Notes under the pieces: generated by a model
The model's input: only the letters and a program-made list of their open reading frames with translations
Databases searched by the model: none
What the model was told of the DNA's origin: nothing
Shown: positions 1 through 12,500 of the stretch, piece after piece
Layout of the letters: each line of letters starts with the position of its first letter
Numbering within the stretch: position 1 is the stretch's first letter
Translations under genes and position numbers: made by a program
DNA from: Hemicentrotus pulcherrimus
Lineage: Eukaryota; Echinodermata; Echinoidea; Camarodonta; Strongylocentrotidae
Reading direction: 5' to 3'
NCBI GenBank assembly: GCA_003118195.1
Contig: BEXV01000053.1
Span: 247,608-311,607 of the forward strand
Length of the DNA stretch: 64,000 nucleotides

Positions 1-229
1 GGAGGGGAGGTTTTTTCGCCATGTGCTCGTGTAGTCCCATGTACATCATTCTGTGTAAAGTGCTTGTAACTTTGCCAAGATTTGCCCAAATTTATTATCA
101 TTTTGATGATTCCAGTACCTTGCAATACACACGAATACTTATATACTAGATGATCAACCTTTTCTGATAGATTCCACACTGTTTCTTTCACAATGCAATC
201 CCATGACCAGAACTCAACTTTATCTTTAA
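1..229 (+). mobile_element. TTAA-flanked inverted-repeat element, partial (right part)
   Basis: The sequence matches the right half of the elements at 2823-3196, 22218-22622 and 53032-53429, including the shared core around GATGATCAACCTTTTCTGAT. It ends in a terminal repeat reading AGAACTCAACTTTATC followed by TTAA. The left end is outside the window. No coding capacity is visible, so it is a non-autonomous (MITE-like) copy. Confidence 0.75.
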
Positions 230-2063
230 GTAAACTGTTAATTCCATATCATGATTTCATGTTGTTGTTGCTTTGTGTTGTATTGAAACCCAAGACAAAT
301 CTTAAATCCATTATAGGTCTTCTGTCCAAAAGGATTTAGTATACAGTGTCCGTGTGTTCACAGCAAACTGTGGGTGTACAAGATTGACTTCCTATCTGAC
401 TTAATTCTTCAAACAATGCATCCTTTGATCCCTGTCAAATTGAGAAAGATCAGAGCAAACGTCTGAAAAAAGACAAATTAGAAAGACAAAAAAAAGGACC
501 AAAATGGTTAAAAAGGAAGAAGATAAAATGAGAAGAACTCGCAGACAAAACCAGTGACCCATTGTGCCTATTCCAGTGTGTAAATTGACATTTGCCTGAT
601 GTTCAAAGTACGTCACGATGCAGTTGAAAGTCAGAATTTTTGTCTTGTTTGTCTCTTGCCATTTTCTTCCTCCGTTCATTGCCATCCCTCCCGCATCCAT
701 TCTCTGATCTGTTTTGAGACTTTAGCTTGGAGGAAGGGAAGAAATTGATGTCAAGTTGGAAAGATAAGATCAAAATTTAGTTCTTGCGGTCTTCGATCAG
801 CTTCTTACATGTGTGCAATGCATGTTTTCATTTAAGACGTCTTGCGTCCTATCTCCATTCCAGCCATACTTGGTGAAGATTATATCACATACTCTGTTGT
901 GAGATATGACCAGAATCTTTCCATTAAGTTATTCTTGTATCAAAGATGGAATATTTGAGAGGATTGTTTTTTTTTTTTCCTTTGAGTGCATGATGATAGA
1001 AACACCTTCTTAAAGGGAAATCTAGCCATGATAGTAAACTACTGCAGAGGAAAGCGAAAAGTCACAGAAGTAGATTGGTAAAAGTTGGAATGAAATAGGA
1101 CAAAAGATGATAAAGTTATGAATTTGTTATCGTAATTTTTGTTGTAATCGCTACCATATACATGTAGCTATGGGCTCTTCAAATTTGCAACTTCCCATTT
1201 GTTCAAACACACAAAATGAAAACAAATTTCAGTTTTCTGAAAGCATTACTCAGAAAGGGTTTTTTTCTCTTAATATAATAATATGCTATCCATGATAATT
1301 GATATGGTTTGAGTAGTGCCCCAAAAGAGAAGCGACCTAAGAAGAAAAACATAAATAAATGAACTTTTTGCTCATGACAAACAGGAGAGTTATCTGCGAC
1401 TTAGGGCACAATCCACTGACCAAACTTCCAATTGTAGATTTGCATACACACCTGTAGAGTACATGTGAAAGTGATCTCATATTCGTCTGATGCATTATTG
1501 TGTGTCACCTTTTCTTTTTGGCTATACCTGATCTCTTTTTCACTTCTGATAACCATACACAATCATCCCCTATGAAGCAAAGTTATGTTGGGGATGGAGA
1601 AAACAAGCAATCATTATTAGAACAAAAACACCAAACTTGTGACTGTTAATTTCCAAGACTTTCTGATTTATTCAGTTAACATAGTACTTGTTCAGTTCAG
1701 TTATGTCAAGCTATACTTGTTCAGTTCAGTTTCTAATCAACAAATCTTTATTAAATTATTTTATACTTTAAAAAATATGGCTTTCTCATAATACATGTAC
1801 ATGTATCTTATTGACCAGAGAACAGGAGCCAACTTTCTTCCATATTAAGGAATGTCTACCTAACCTTCTTCATAATATATTTCCTAGCAGGTACCTTTGA
1901 AAACTCAGTAATATTGGTGAAATAAAAGTTATTTGAAACCTTTTAAAACTTGTTAAACAGTCAAACCATAAAATAGCATCACATTTCAATACATTCATGC
2001 AAATCTTTGACTGGATAAGGGATCATTTTGTCAAATTTTGTCAAATTTTGTCAAATAGTTTAC

Positions 2064-2090
2064 CCATGGACCCTACCACAGGGTCCATGG
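2064..2090. repeat. Perfect 11-bp stem hairpin
   Basis: CCATGGACCCT, a 5-base loop, then AGGGTCCATGG. A short tandem repeat of TTTTGTCAAA lies directly upstream at about 2030-2058. It is not followed by a T-run and has no obvious role. Confidence 0.6.
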
Positions 2091-2499
2091 TTTACCAATG
2101 TTGAAAGAAGAAGAATAAGACCTGCTGACAGGAAGTCAATGCATGTAATTACACCTTATATTCCAGTCGATGAAGATGATTTGAGGCTAGCTGAGGAATT
2201 CTAAGTTGATTTCGTGGAAAAGTGTTATAAGAGACCTTTACATGAAGGTTAGCTAGCTCATCAAAGAGGAGCTGTGAATAGAGGGGAACTTGACATTTGC
2301 TCAAGTGAAAATTTCTCAAGGCTTTATTTTATGAAAGATATAGGATTAGGAATAAGTTTGCAATTTGATTTCAGGTTGGGTTTAGGGACAGGGATAGTGA
2401 TAATGTTTGACATGATGCTTGGTTTAGGGTTCAATTTAAGATTTTGTGAAGTGTGGGAAATTGATTGTCAGGCATATGTTGCTACATGTAGAGCATGAC

Positions 2500-2565
2500 T
2501 TGTAGAACTGGGAAGAGCATTGCTTTTGAACCGGGGAAATCCCAGGTTCAAGACCAGCGTAATGA
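2500..2565 (+). repeat. Possible tRNA-derived SINE fragment
   Basis: GGTTCAAGACC at 2545-2555 resembles a Pol III B box, and GGGAAGAGCA at 2510-2519 resembles the A-box/D-arm region of a tRNA. The intervening bases can form a weak anticodon-arm-like stem. No complete cloverleaf or acceptor stem is apparent, so this is a degenerate SINE or tRNA pseudogene rather than a tRNA gene. Confidence 0.3.
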
Positions 2566-2822
2566 GCTGTAACATGATGTTAATGCATTGGTCTTAGAAA
2601 GGAAGTTAGGGAATTAATCACCTAAATTCTTTAAGCGTCAAATTTCATGACTTGCAGGTAGCCTGTATCTAAAACATCTGCTTCAAATATTGTTCCGTTA
2701 AGGGATTGCTAGTTAAGATTCTGAAATTAAGTTCTAAAATATAAATGCAACTACAGGTAAATTTCTATATGGGCCTTCATATTTGAATAGAATCACTAGA
2801 TTTTTTCATTAATTGGAATATC

Positions 2823-3196
2823 TTAAAGGTAAAGACCAGTATTGGAAACACCCCAATTTCAAAAAAATGAAATGGAAGCTGTCATTACCAATCATGTTAA
2901 AGAATATGTTTTGACTAATACATAATGATAACAAATTTGCCGGGAAACCGCCTACTAATTCATATATTTGGTAAATTTGTTTCTCTCATGGTCTGTGAGA
3001 GATACAGGGTAGTCCCATATATATCTTTCTGTGTATAGTGCTTGTAACTTTACGAAGAATGGGCCAAATTTCTTATCATTTTCATGATTCCAGAACCTTG
3101 CAGATGCTAGATGCTAGATGATCAACCTTTTCTGATCGATTCCACAACGTTTCTTTCACAATGCAATCGCATGACCATACTGGTCTTTACCTTTAA
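2823..3196 (+). mobile_element. TTAA-flanked inverted-repeat element, complete copy
   Basis: It starts TTAAAGGTAAAGACCAGT and ends with the exact reverse complement, ACTGGTCTTTACCTTTAA. The 374-bp body has no coding sequence and matches the copy at 22218-22622 closely, apart from a missing internal piece. TTAA at both ends would fit a four-base TTAA target duplication as in piggyBac-like elements. Because TTAA could also belong to the inverted repeat, the class is inferred. Confidence 0.85.
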
Positions 3197-5717
3197 GGAG
3201 TTCTTTTGATATACACTTTTCCTTTGAAAACTGAATCCTTTAGGTTGACTTAAAGCTGCAGGTCCCCTGTTATCATATAGAAATGGATGATAAGAGGATA
3301 GTACTAAAACTATTAGCGATGATTTTAATCTTGTAGCTTGGAATCCTTGCTTTTTGAATGTCATACATGTATATGCTCTAATGTCAATCAACAGAGATCA
3401 ATTCATTGTTTTGTCGAAAATGGCTGCCTCTTCTGTAAAAATATCCAGGCAACATTTATGCCTTGCCTTACATTTAAACCATTGTATAATTTGTTTATCA
3501 TTAGACCCGTATCCAAGTGATAATTGTTGTTGACTTTGAAGTTGATTCAATGTCTTTTGAAGCTGTGAGACTACCAGTAATCTTGCTAAATCCTTTCCCT
3601 CTTTCAGTACCAAGAATACCTTAGATTTGTAATGATACCTGTAGATCATGCATATCTTAGAACAAAAATAAACAACACACTACAGAAAGCAATGTGTGGG
3701 AAGACAGAGTGGGAGACTGACTTATCTCTCTCTCTTTTTTCTTCCTTCATCCTCGGTCTGATCGAGAAACATTAGCCTGTGGCTGTTTCTTCAACTGGAA
3801 AAATTTTGGCTTTTGGTTGATGCAAGGTTTTGTGCCCATATGCATATGTATGGTGTTCTACGGCAAACGAACAACAGCTTAAACCGCCCTGGGGATGGTG
3901 AGGCGTACACTGCTTCGTCGAAATGCAGCTTGTGTCTTTCATTAAGGAGGTGCATCGGCTATTTGCATTTTTGTCCTCTTTGGGTGTGTTTGTTTGGTTC
4001 ATCACATTTGAATGTTGGGTTTTTATAGTGATCTGCGGTGGTTGGAAATTCAATTTGAGTTTTTTTAGGTGCCGACCATTGTTTTATGCTTTGTTTGATT
4101 GGTATGACAAATGTGCTGCTGCCCACGTAAGACTGAACTAAAGAAGGTTAGAATATGTCAATGACTGACTTAATAATTTTTTATAAAATTAGAATTAAAT
4201 GTCTATACAATCGTAGTCATGGTTTGCTATACTTTACTTACATGTAGTAACTGAATGTATGTGACAGCATACAGTCTACATGTAGATGACTTTGTTTAAC
4301 TAATATAGCATGTCACAGATCAGAGTAAGACTCCTACTATATGGTGCATAAAACTGTCGAGAGACAATTGTTGGAAATTTTCATTTAAAACAAACAAAAT
4401 TCTAGCTTTGCTTTTCAGAGTTTTCTTTTCACTTTTACAATAACCCTCCCCCCCTCTCTCTCTCTCTCTTTATATCTCTCAAATTTGATCACACTTTCCC
4501 TCTTTCTCTTTGTATTTCTGTCTCCCATTCCTGTCCACCTTAATGACTTTCTGTCCGTCTGTCTCTACAGTATCTCTATTTCTTTCTCCCCCACTCCTTT
4601 TCTCTACTGATCTGTGTTTGTCATCTTTCTGTACTCTGTCTTTCTTACTATCTCTCTCTCTCTCTTACACCTTCTCTCTCTCTCTCTCTCTCTTACACCT
4701 TCTCAATTTCCCTTCCAATTGTTGAAAAGTCTATTTAATCTGTTCCCTCCTTTCTGAAGTCTTCTGTCTCTCTCTCTGTCTCTCTCTGTCTCGGCTGTCC
4801 CACTCTGTTCCTTGACCAAGCCGTAATTCAATTCCGTAGAGCACAACGTTGCTTGGCATCAAGACATTAGTGACAATCCTGGTCCCAACGAGAATCAATC
4901 TCGACCGCCCGCCCGCCCTCGTCTATTCTTGGACGGGAGCTTTATAAATTTTGTCCCGCAAACAAAATTAATCTGATTCTGCGGAGAACTTGCTTGTCCA
5001 TCACTTTGGTAGTTGCTGGACATGAGACAAATGTTGGATCAAGAGGGAATTGAACATTATGAGAGATCCCAAGTTATTGCATAAATAAGAGAAGGAATAC
5101 AATGAATAACTCATTTCAATCTGGCACTTCAAATCATTTGTGAAAAAAGAGGTGCTTCCTAGAAATAGATTATGATTTTAATGAGTTGAATAGTCTATAG
5201 TTTATGAGTGTACAACAAAATTCAACTAGTTACTTCCAACCCAGACTCCCTCCTTCCACAAAAAGTAAACGTGAGTAAAGTGCTCTTCACCTGTAACTCT
5301 TGAAAGGAAGAGTACCAATTATTCAAATCCTTTCTTGCTACCGGGTACATGTTCAGATACTCTCTTGTCTGTGAGTATTTTTAACCTGTTTGAAGATGGT
5401 AATTAGTTGTTCTGGATATATTTTTTTAGGACTCAACCCCGCCCTAAAAGAAATGCCAATGCACATGTAGAAAAAGAATGGAAGAACCCAAAGCCCTCCC
5501 CTAATATTATTTTTCCAAAACTGCTTCTGAAGATGGTACTAGACAATTGAGAGGATAACTACTGTTGCACCACTGTACAGGTTAAAAGAGCTCACACGAA
5601 CAACAAAAAGTCAGTTCCACAGTGCTTGCTTTACTGTATAAGGTTTGCAAACTCAATGCCAGATGTATAGACCCTATCCAGGGCTCGACACCAGCAGGCA
5701 CCCGGAATGCAAGGGTG

Positions 5718-5985
5718 CCCCAAATTTAAGCGTGGAACCCACAAAATGTTAAAATGTGTACATAGGGTCGGTACATACAGACTGTAAAAAGCTTGATTAG
5801 GACCTCCTTCTAAAACAATAAGTGTGCAGGGAACCCTGTCCTATTCAATATCCCCAAATTTAAGCGTGGAACCCACAAAATGTTAAAATGTGTACATAGG
5901 GTCGGTACATACAGACTGAAAAAAGCTTGATTAGGACCTCCTTCTAAAACAATAAGTGTGCAGGGAACCCTGTCCTATCCAATAT
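5718..5985. repeat. 134-bp tandem duplication
   Basis: Two head-to-tail copies, 5718-5851 and 5852-5985, differ at only a few positions. Both contain AAATTTAAGCGTGGAACCCA near the start. No coding role is seen. Confidence 0.9.
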
Positions 5986-6259
5986 CAATCTGTCATATAT
6001 CAAACTCGGTCACAGTTGACTTGGTTCTGAGTCAGTTACGGTTGGAGATATGTGCCTTCATCTCATATGGAAACTTCTATGATGATTGTGTTTCACTCGA
6101 AATGTCATTAGCTCAAAATAAAAAGAGTTTTGATGGCCACGCTGGCTATTTATAGCATTGTGGGTGGTGTGGCTTGAACAAATAGCATTCTCCATCCTAT
6201 CTTCTCTAGTTGTGTACATGTATGTATTTGTTGAACTCTGCTAATTTATATTCCTTTTT

Positions 6260-6317
6260 CTTCTCCTCCTCTTCCCTTTTCTTCTCCTCCTCTTCCCTTT
6301 TCTTCTCCTCCTCTTCC
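6260..6317. repeat. 21-bp pyrimidine minisatellite
   Basis: Nearly three copies of a 21-base unit beginning CTTCTCCTCCTCTTCCC. Only a pyrimidine-rich simple repeat. Confidence 0.8.
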
Positions 6318-6599
6318 ACGTAGATGACTTACAAAAACAGATTTTCCTTCCCCTAAGCACATTTATTCTATTCTATTAAATCCGCTTCTGTGCATTCGTT
6401 AACATGACTCTTCAATGCACTTTTTTTTCGTAAATAATATTTTATTGTATTCTTTGTTTTTATGTATTCTCTTGCTCTGTGAGAGTACCGCATTTTCCCT
6501 TTCATATTCCCTCTCATATTCAATCTTCTTACATCTACTGTATACTTATATTTTATAATCTTCTGTTTAAATCCTAATTCTTTTTAAATCATCAATATT

Positions 6600-6930
6600 T
6601 TCTGCCCCCCTCTCTCTCTCTCTCTCTCTGTATTTCTTCTCACTCTTCTCCCTCTTGTTCCTCTTCTTACCTTCTCTCTATATTTCTCTCTCCCTTTCTA
6701 TATTTCTCACTCCCTTTCTATATTTCTCACTCCCACTCTATCTTTCTCTCTCCCTCTCTTTTCTTTGTCTTATGTCTCTTTTTTTCTCTCTCTTCTCCAT
6801 CTCGTTCTTTCTCCTTTTCTCTTCTCCCTCTCCATCTATATTCTCCCTTTTCTCATCTCACTTCCATCTTTCTCTCTTCCTCTCTCTCTCCTTTCCCTCT
6901 ATCCCATCTCCCTCTCTCTTTCAGCCTTCA
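6600..6930. repeat. CT-rich low-complexity tract
   Basis: Long runs of CTCTCT, TTTCTC and CCCTCT. The 141-residue reading frame through it (from 6655) is Ser/Leu/Phe low complexity and is not a gene. Similar tracts lie at 4450-4800, 8900-9190 and 59200-59340. Confidence 0.85.
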
Positions 6931-7448
6931 TTTTATGTCAATAATGATTTATCAGAATCTATCAACCTGTCAAGTCAAATAAAGGATTTTCTTGGAATCA
7001 GAAACCATTACATTGCTTTCATAACAAATATGTTCATATCTGTATTAGATATACAGCATATTGACATTTGTTTTTATTGAATTTTGTGTTCTTGGTACAG
7101 GGCATCAACCACAATGCTTTATGGAATACATACTGTTTTTAATCCATCGTTTATCAGAATGCAGTATCATTTAAATGCCATTATATTGTTGTATCTAAAG
7201 AGAAAATGGTCAATAAATAGTTATGTTAAGTGTGATTTTTCTCATCAATCTCAATTTTGATTTGTATTACTGAATTTTATTTTTTTAATGCATTTTCTTG
7301 GAAGGACCATGCAGAGACATTCAAAGTGCTTTTTTTTTTGTACAAAAGTTGTTCTTTGTATCTGAGTCCATATGACGAATGTTTCATTCGATTTTATTTG
7401 TTGAAATATACCTTATATTTCTATTTCCTATCTTTATCCTTCTTACAG

Positions 7449-7884
7449 GGTGGAAGCAAAAGATGCCTTCTCATCCTGGTGCAGTGAACAACAGCGATGA
7501 AGACGACGACGATGATGACCTTGATGACCTCGGGCGTGGCAGCAGAATCACCTCCCCACTCAGCCCCAAGACCCCACCCATCCAGATCCAGGTCAACGAC
7601 ATCAGCCTTGATACCGGTGGAGGTGGTGGTGGGGAGGGTAACGTGGTGGGCGGGGCCGTCATCATACCTACCCTACCCAGCCATCATGTGGTGATACCCC
7701 TAGCTCCTATCGCTACCACACCGGAGGATAGCTCCCCAGAGGACATGGACGGAGACTGCATCTCCATCCTAGGGGATGCGGTGGATAAAGAGAAGACCAG
7801 GAGGTACAGCTGGGGACCGGAACCAGACGACTCCCTAAGGGCAGAGGTAGATGATGGAGGATCTCTCTCTGCGGCTTCCAGGAG
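7449..7884 (+). CDS. RhoGEF exon 1 seen here: acidic, Gly- and Pro-rich N-terminal region
   Basis: The exon follows TTCTTACAG and ends before GTAAAG. It enters in phase 1 and leaves in phase 2. The product has an acidic run (SDEDDDDDDLDD), proline-directed Ser/Thr sites (SPLSPKTPP), a hexaglycine run, and RRYS, which fits the R-R-x-S consensus of basophilic kinases such as PKA. Codon use is GC-richer than the introns, supporting coding. An ATG at 7463 with A at -3 could be the start; the splice acceptor suggests at least one earlier exon, possibly non-coding. No known domain is recognised. Confidence 0.8.
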
Positions 7885-9531
7885 GTAAAGAGGATGTCAT
7901 TATTTAGTAATAGATACTTTACTTGGCACCTCAAGGTGATCAGCAGAGATCGTTTAAAGCAATCTTCATCATGAAATCAAAAAAATGCCATAGAAGATGC
8001 TATCAACATTTGCTATAATTAGGCATATTAAAATATACAATCAAACCTGTGTATAGCGACCACCCAAGGAAAACACAAAAAGTGGCCTTTGTAGACAGGT
8101 GGTCTTTATAGACAGGTTTCTTTAGTATATGATTCAATAAGAAACCATTTTCAATGGAAAGAACAAATGTGGCCTTTGTAAACAGGTGGTCACTAAAGCA
8201 GGTTTGACTGGACCTCTGCTTAGTCTGTAAAGGCAAATTCATTGTAGTTTTGTTAAGTACTCACTGTTAAACAAAACCATCAAAATTCTTCACTTAGAAG
8301 TCTTGATAAGTTGACTTTGAATAACCATTTTCAATTTCATCATTTTGATATGGTTTAATAAATTGCCCTTGTGAATGAGTTAAGTGAACCATTGATTGTG
8401 TCATGGAAACCATGGAACAGATGAAGGTGCATTTAGCAATGTCATTCAATTAATAACTTATCATCACAAGATCTCTTCTACATTAACCTCAAATATGGCA
8501 GAACAGTTGGAGTGGAACATTAGAGACTCATAAAATAACCCCATTTGTTGTTTTCATGCATCTGGTTATCCCTCGGCTACCTAAGACCACCATTTTACAA
8601 AGCAAAAACTGCATCAGAGAGATTAAGGAAACAGGGGGATCAATGAAATATTCTATTTACAAACACAGACCTTATTCCGATCTGAACCTAACGGCTGCTT
8701 CACAGGGATGGAGGAATTATCAAATGCGATGCATCAAATGGTCATGACGGGAAGCGAAGGGTTAATTGGGGGAAATCAGCGCAATCGCTTGATTTGATCC
8801 ATAAACAAGCGTGTGATCAAAATCAATAGATTGGAAATGTCAAGAGATTGTGTATTGGAGGGAAGGTTCACTGCATGCAAGACGTGTACAGCTCTTAACC
8901 TTCTTTATATCTCATTGTTTCCCTGTCTCTCTGTCTTCTTCTGTAATCTTTAGTTGTGTCTTCTATCTGTGTGTTTTATGGTCTCTCTGTCTCTATCCTT
9001 TTCTCATTTATTGGCTAATTTTATCTTCCCTCTTCTTTTTTCTCTCTCCCTCCCTCCCTACTCTCTCTCTCTCTCTCTCTATCTCTCTCTTTTCTTTCTA
9101 CTCTCCTCTCTCTTCTCTCTCTTCTCTCCCTCTCCTCTTCTCTCTCTCTCCTCTCTTTCTCCCCTTTCCCCCTCTCCCCCTCTCCCTCTCCTATTTATTC
9201 ATTCATTTGGTTTTAAAAACATTCTGAAGTAAAAATGAGTTAGGTGATGCAGTTCATCCTTACAGGCCTATGGCATCATTCAAATGTCAAAGGTCGTTGA
9301 TGATTTTAAGCATTACTAATGTTTGTATTTTTTTTTCTCAGTAAAAGTATGCTGAATTTGGATGCCACTGGTAAGGAGAGCAATTCAGGCAAGAGTGATC
9401 ACAGGAGATCTAACCAGGGTAATGATAGAAAACGTTATCTTTGAAGATGGGTGATGGTGGTGAAGGTGATGATGATGATGATGTTGTTGATGATGATAAC
9501 GACGACGACGACGATGGTTGTGATGATGATT

Positions 9532-9569
<38 letters not shown>

Positions 9570-12500
9570 ATAATAAAGAATAATGACCATGACAATGAGG
9601 AGGAAGAATCTTCTTATTTTGGTATAGAGGAAGACAAAGATTATTCATGAAATTTCAAATACATAAAACTTTTAGCAGAGCCATTTGTGCAATGGATGTG
9701 CAGTTGATCACCTACAAAAGTAAACTTACAATACTGCCCTCTGTGGTTTGGTCTGGTTTGTAGAAGTTTATCAAGTGCACAGTTTACCCATTTTTTTTCT
9801 CTCTCTCTCTCCCCCCTTTCTTCTCTTCATTTGAATTTTTGTTTCATTGATATAAAGGACAATGTTGCCGAAAGATATCCCAAGTTTTATGTATTTTCAA
9901 GCCATTAGGATTGTTGTCGGTCATAAAAAAGAAATTAAAAATCTTTTTGGAAATTAGAACTTAAATTAGAACAAAAACCAAATGCTGCTGTCCATAATTT
10001 TTATATCTATATGTTCATCTCATGCAAGCACTTCTATACAATTTCATTAATAGTTTCAAAAGTGTTAAAAATAATATGTCTTAAAAATTTGTTTAAGCAA
10101 ATGCTTCATGCAAAATGTAACCTATTGCATTTGTATATTTTTTTCTCTTCCTAACTATAGGTAGAAGAGACTCTGTTACAGCAATGCAGGTAAGGTTTTG
10201 TTGTTGGTGTGTGGTTATTTTACAAGAGAATCCATATGCATTCCTTAAAATCTGTTTGCATTTTTTTATCTTAAGTCGAGTTCCGATTTCATCATACGCT
10301 GTACAAAACGGTATAGAAAAAACATTCTGCATTTTCCCCTCAGTTTATATATATTTTTTTTATTTATTAAAAATTGGTTCGTACCTCTATCATCTAATTG
10401 TTTTTTTTTATAGAAATTAAACAAGTAATGTTAGATATTTCAATCCCTTTTCAGATGATCTTTGATTTTTACTGATTCTGTCAAGAGGCATCATGCCAAG
10501 GAATTAGCAATATATTTCTCAGAATCACTACTCTCATTTTATGATTGATAGTGAAAAGTATGATAACTTCTGGGCAGTTTTGATTGTGTGGAAAGGGGAA
10601 GAAAATGAAGGAAATGTCACGCTGCAAGTACAATGACTGAAAGGAATGATAGGAATAGTAAGCGGGTAATAGAGGGGTACCAAGTGAGCTCAAATAGAAG
10701 ACCTAGTCTCAGAGGGGTACAGGATTTGTCCACTTGGCTCATATTTCATAGGATTGCATGCTAGACGTAAAGGGCATCGTAGAATGTAATACCCCGTTTC
10801 CTATGAAGATATCTCTCCCTGCTATCGCACAGGGTTCATGCATGTTCATTGTTTATTGCGTCATTCTCCGGAGCCTTGAACACTGTAGAATGTAACGTCA
10901 TGAGCACAACATAACATGGTTTCAAATATAGAACTGGTTGGTGCTTATCACATAGCAACCCTGCAGAGATGTTATTGTAAATGTCATTGCCACATCTCTT
11001 CTCGTTTATTTTCAATGTTAAGTTTTGCCTTCATAGAGAATATATGAAGTGAAAATGAAATGGATTTGAGGCTGGCCATTTGGAAATTCCAAATTTATGG
11101 ATATAAAAGTACATGTATATACAGTCAAACCTGCCTTTGTGGCCACCTCTAGTTGAAAAACACCTGTCTATAGTGGCCACCTACATTGTCTTTCTCTATG
11201 AAGAAATGAGCTGAAGAATCTCTCACCTGTCTTAGGGGGCCATTTGTTTGGTTTTGTTTCCTTTGAATGGTCTCATTAGACAGGTTCCGAATGTATCATA
11301 TTGATCTAACTTGTTTATTCTTATTTGCTTTGGCTCTACCTCCACTTGCTCTATGCTTGTGAACCCTTTAAAACACCAACAATCTAGATGAGATAAGAAT
11401 TAGAATTTTCATGAGATGGTTCCCATAAGAAGTGAAAAATATGATAATGATTATTATTTATTTTGGATTAAGTCAGAGTCTGACACACTTTTTATTTTTG
11501 AAAGTGAAGAAATTACGATCAATGAACAAAAAATTTGGGGCCAACCATTAAGAACAAGAACAAACTAATCTAAATTGTTGACCTTTCTGCTCTTGAGGTA
11601 CATACTAGAATGTGAGAATGAGAAAACTATCTTATGGTTTGTTTGAAGTTGCACATATACCCCTGAAAAAAGGAGAAAAAAATGCAAATCATTTCCTATC
11701 AATAATGTTGCTATTAAGAGCATCACTATTATGGAGAAGTTCTAAAAGTTAGGTTATCCAGAAGTGGACATTTCCAGCATGAGATTAATACTAGAAAATA
11801 AGGTTTCAAATTGACACGTTTGCCTGATTTAGATTACATGCATGACTAAAAAGGGCTCTCGAAGGGAAGAGTAGTTGTTTCATGAGATGAACGGAGGTTG
11901 ATGAGACTGACACTACAATGCCAACAAGCGAGGGAGCTTCCTGTCCACTCCTAATTACTAATCAGATACTCCACGTGTGGAAGGGAACCCCCAAGGACTG
12001 ATGTGACAGCCATGATATCACATTGGAACCACCTGTATCACACNNNNNNNNNNNNNNNNNNNNNNNNNNNNNNNNNNNNNNNNNNNNNNNNNNNNNNNNN
12101 NNNNNNNNNNNNNNNNNNNNNNNNNNNNNNNNNNNNNNNNNNNNNNNNNNNNNNNNNNNNNNNNNNNNNNNNNNNNNNNNNNNNNNNNNNNNNNNNNNNN
12201 NNNNNNNNNNNNNNNNNNNNNNNNNNNNNNNNNNNNNNNNNNNNNNNNNNNNNNNNNNNNNNNNNNNNNNNNNNNNNNNNNNNNNNNNNNNNNNNNNNNN
12301 NNNNNNNNNNNNNNNNNNNNNNNNNNNNNNNNNNNNNNNNNNNNNNNNNNNNNNNNNNNNNNNNNNNNNNNNNNNNNNNNNNNNNNNNNNNNNNNNNNNN
12401 NNNNNNNNNNNNNNNNNNNNNNNNNNNNNNNNNNNNNNNNNNNNNNNNNNNNNNNNNNNNNNNNNNNNNNNNNNNNNNNNNNNNNNNNNNNNNNNNNNNN

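Larger units (their letters stand above)
1..7448. other. Upstream stretch without a supported exon
   Basis: No convincing exon was found. It holds two copies of a TTAA-flanked inverted-repeat element (1-229 and 2823-3196), a tRNA-like SINE fragment near 2500-2565, a small perfect hairpin at 2064-2090, a 134-bp tandem duplication (5718-5985), a 21-bp minisatellite (6260-6317) and CT-rich tracts at 4450-4800 and 6600-6930. Long reading frames here are pyrimidine-rich tracts. It may be an intron or the 5' flank of the RhoGEF gene. Confidence 0.6.

Noticed and set aside
6655..7080. 141-residue plus-strand frame
   Set aside because: CT-rich low complexity with no codon bias or splice context.
9441..9650. 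Poly-Asp frame on plus and poly-His frame on minus
   Set aside because: Both are translations of a GAT trinucleotide repeat; the exon's own frame meets a stop directly after the donor.
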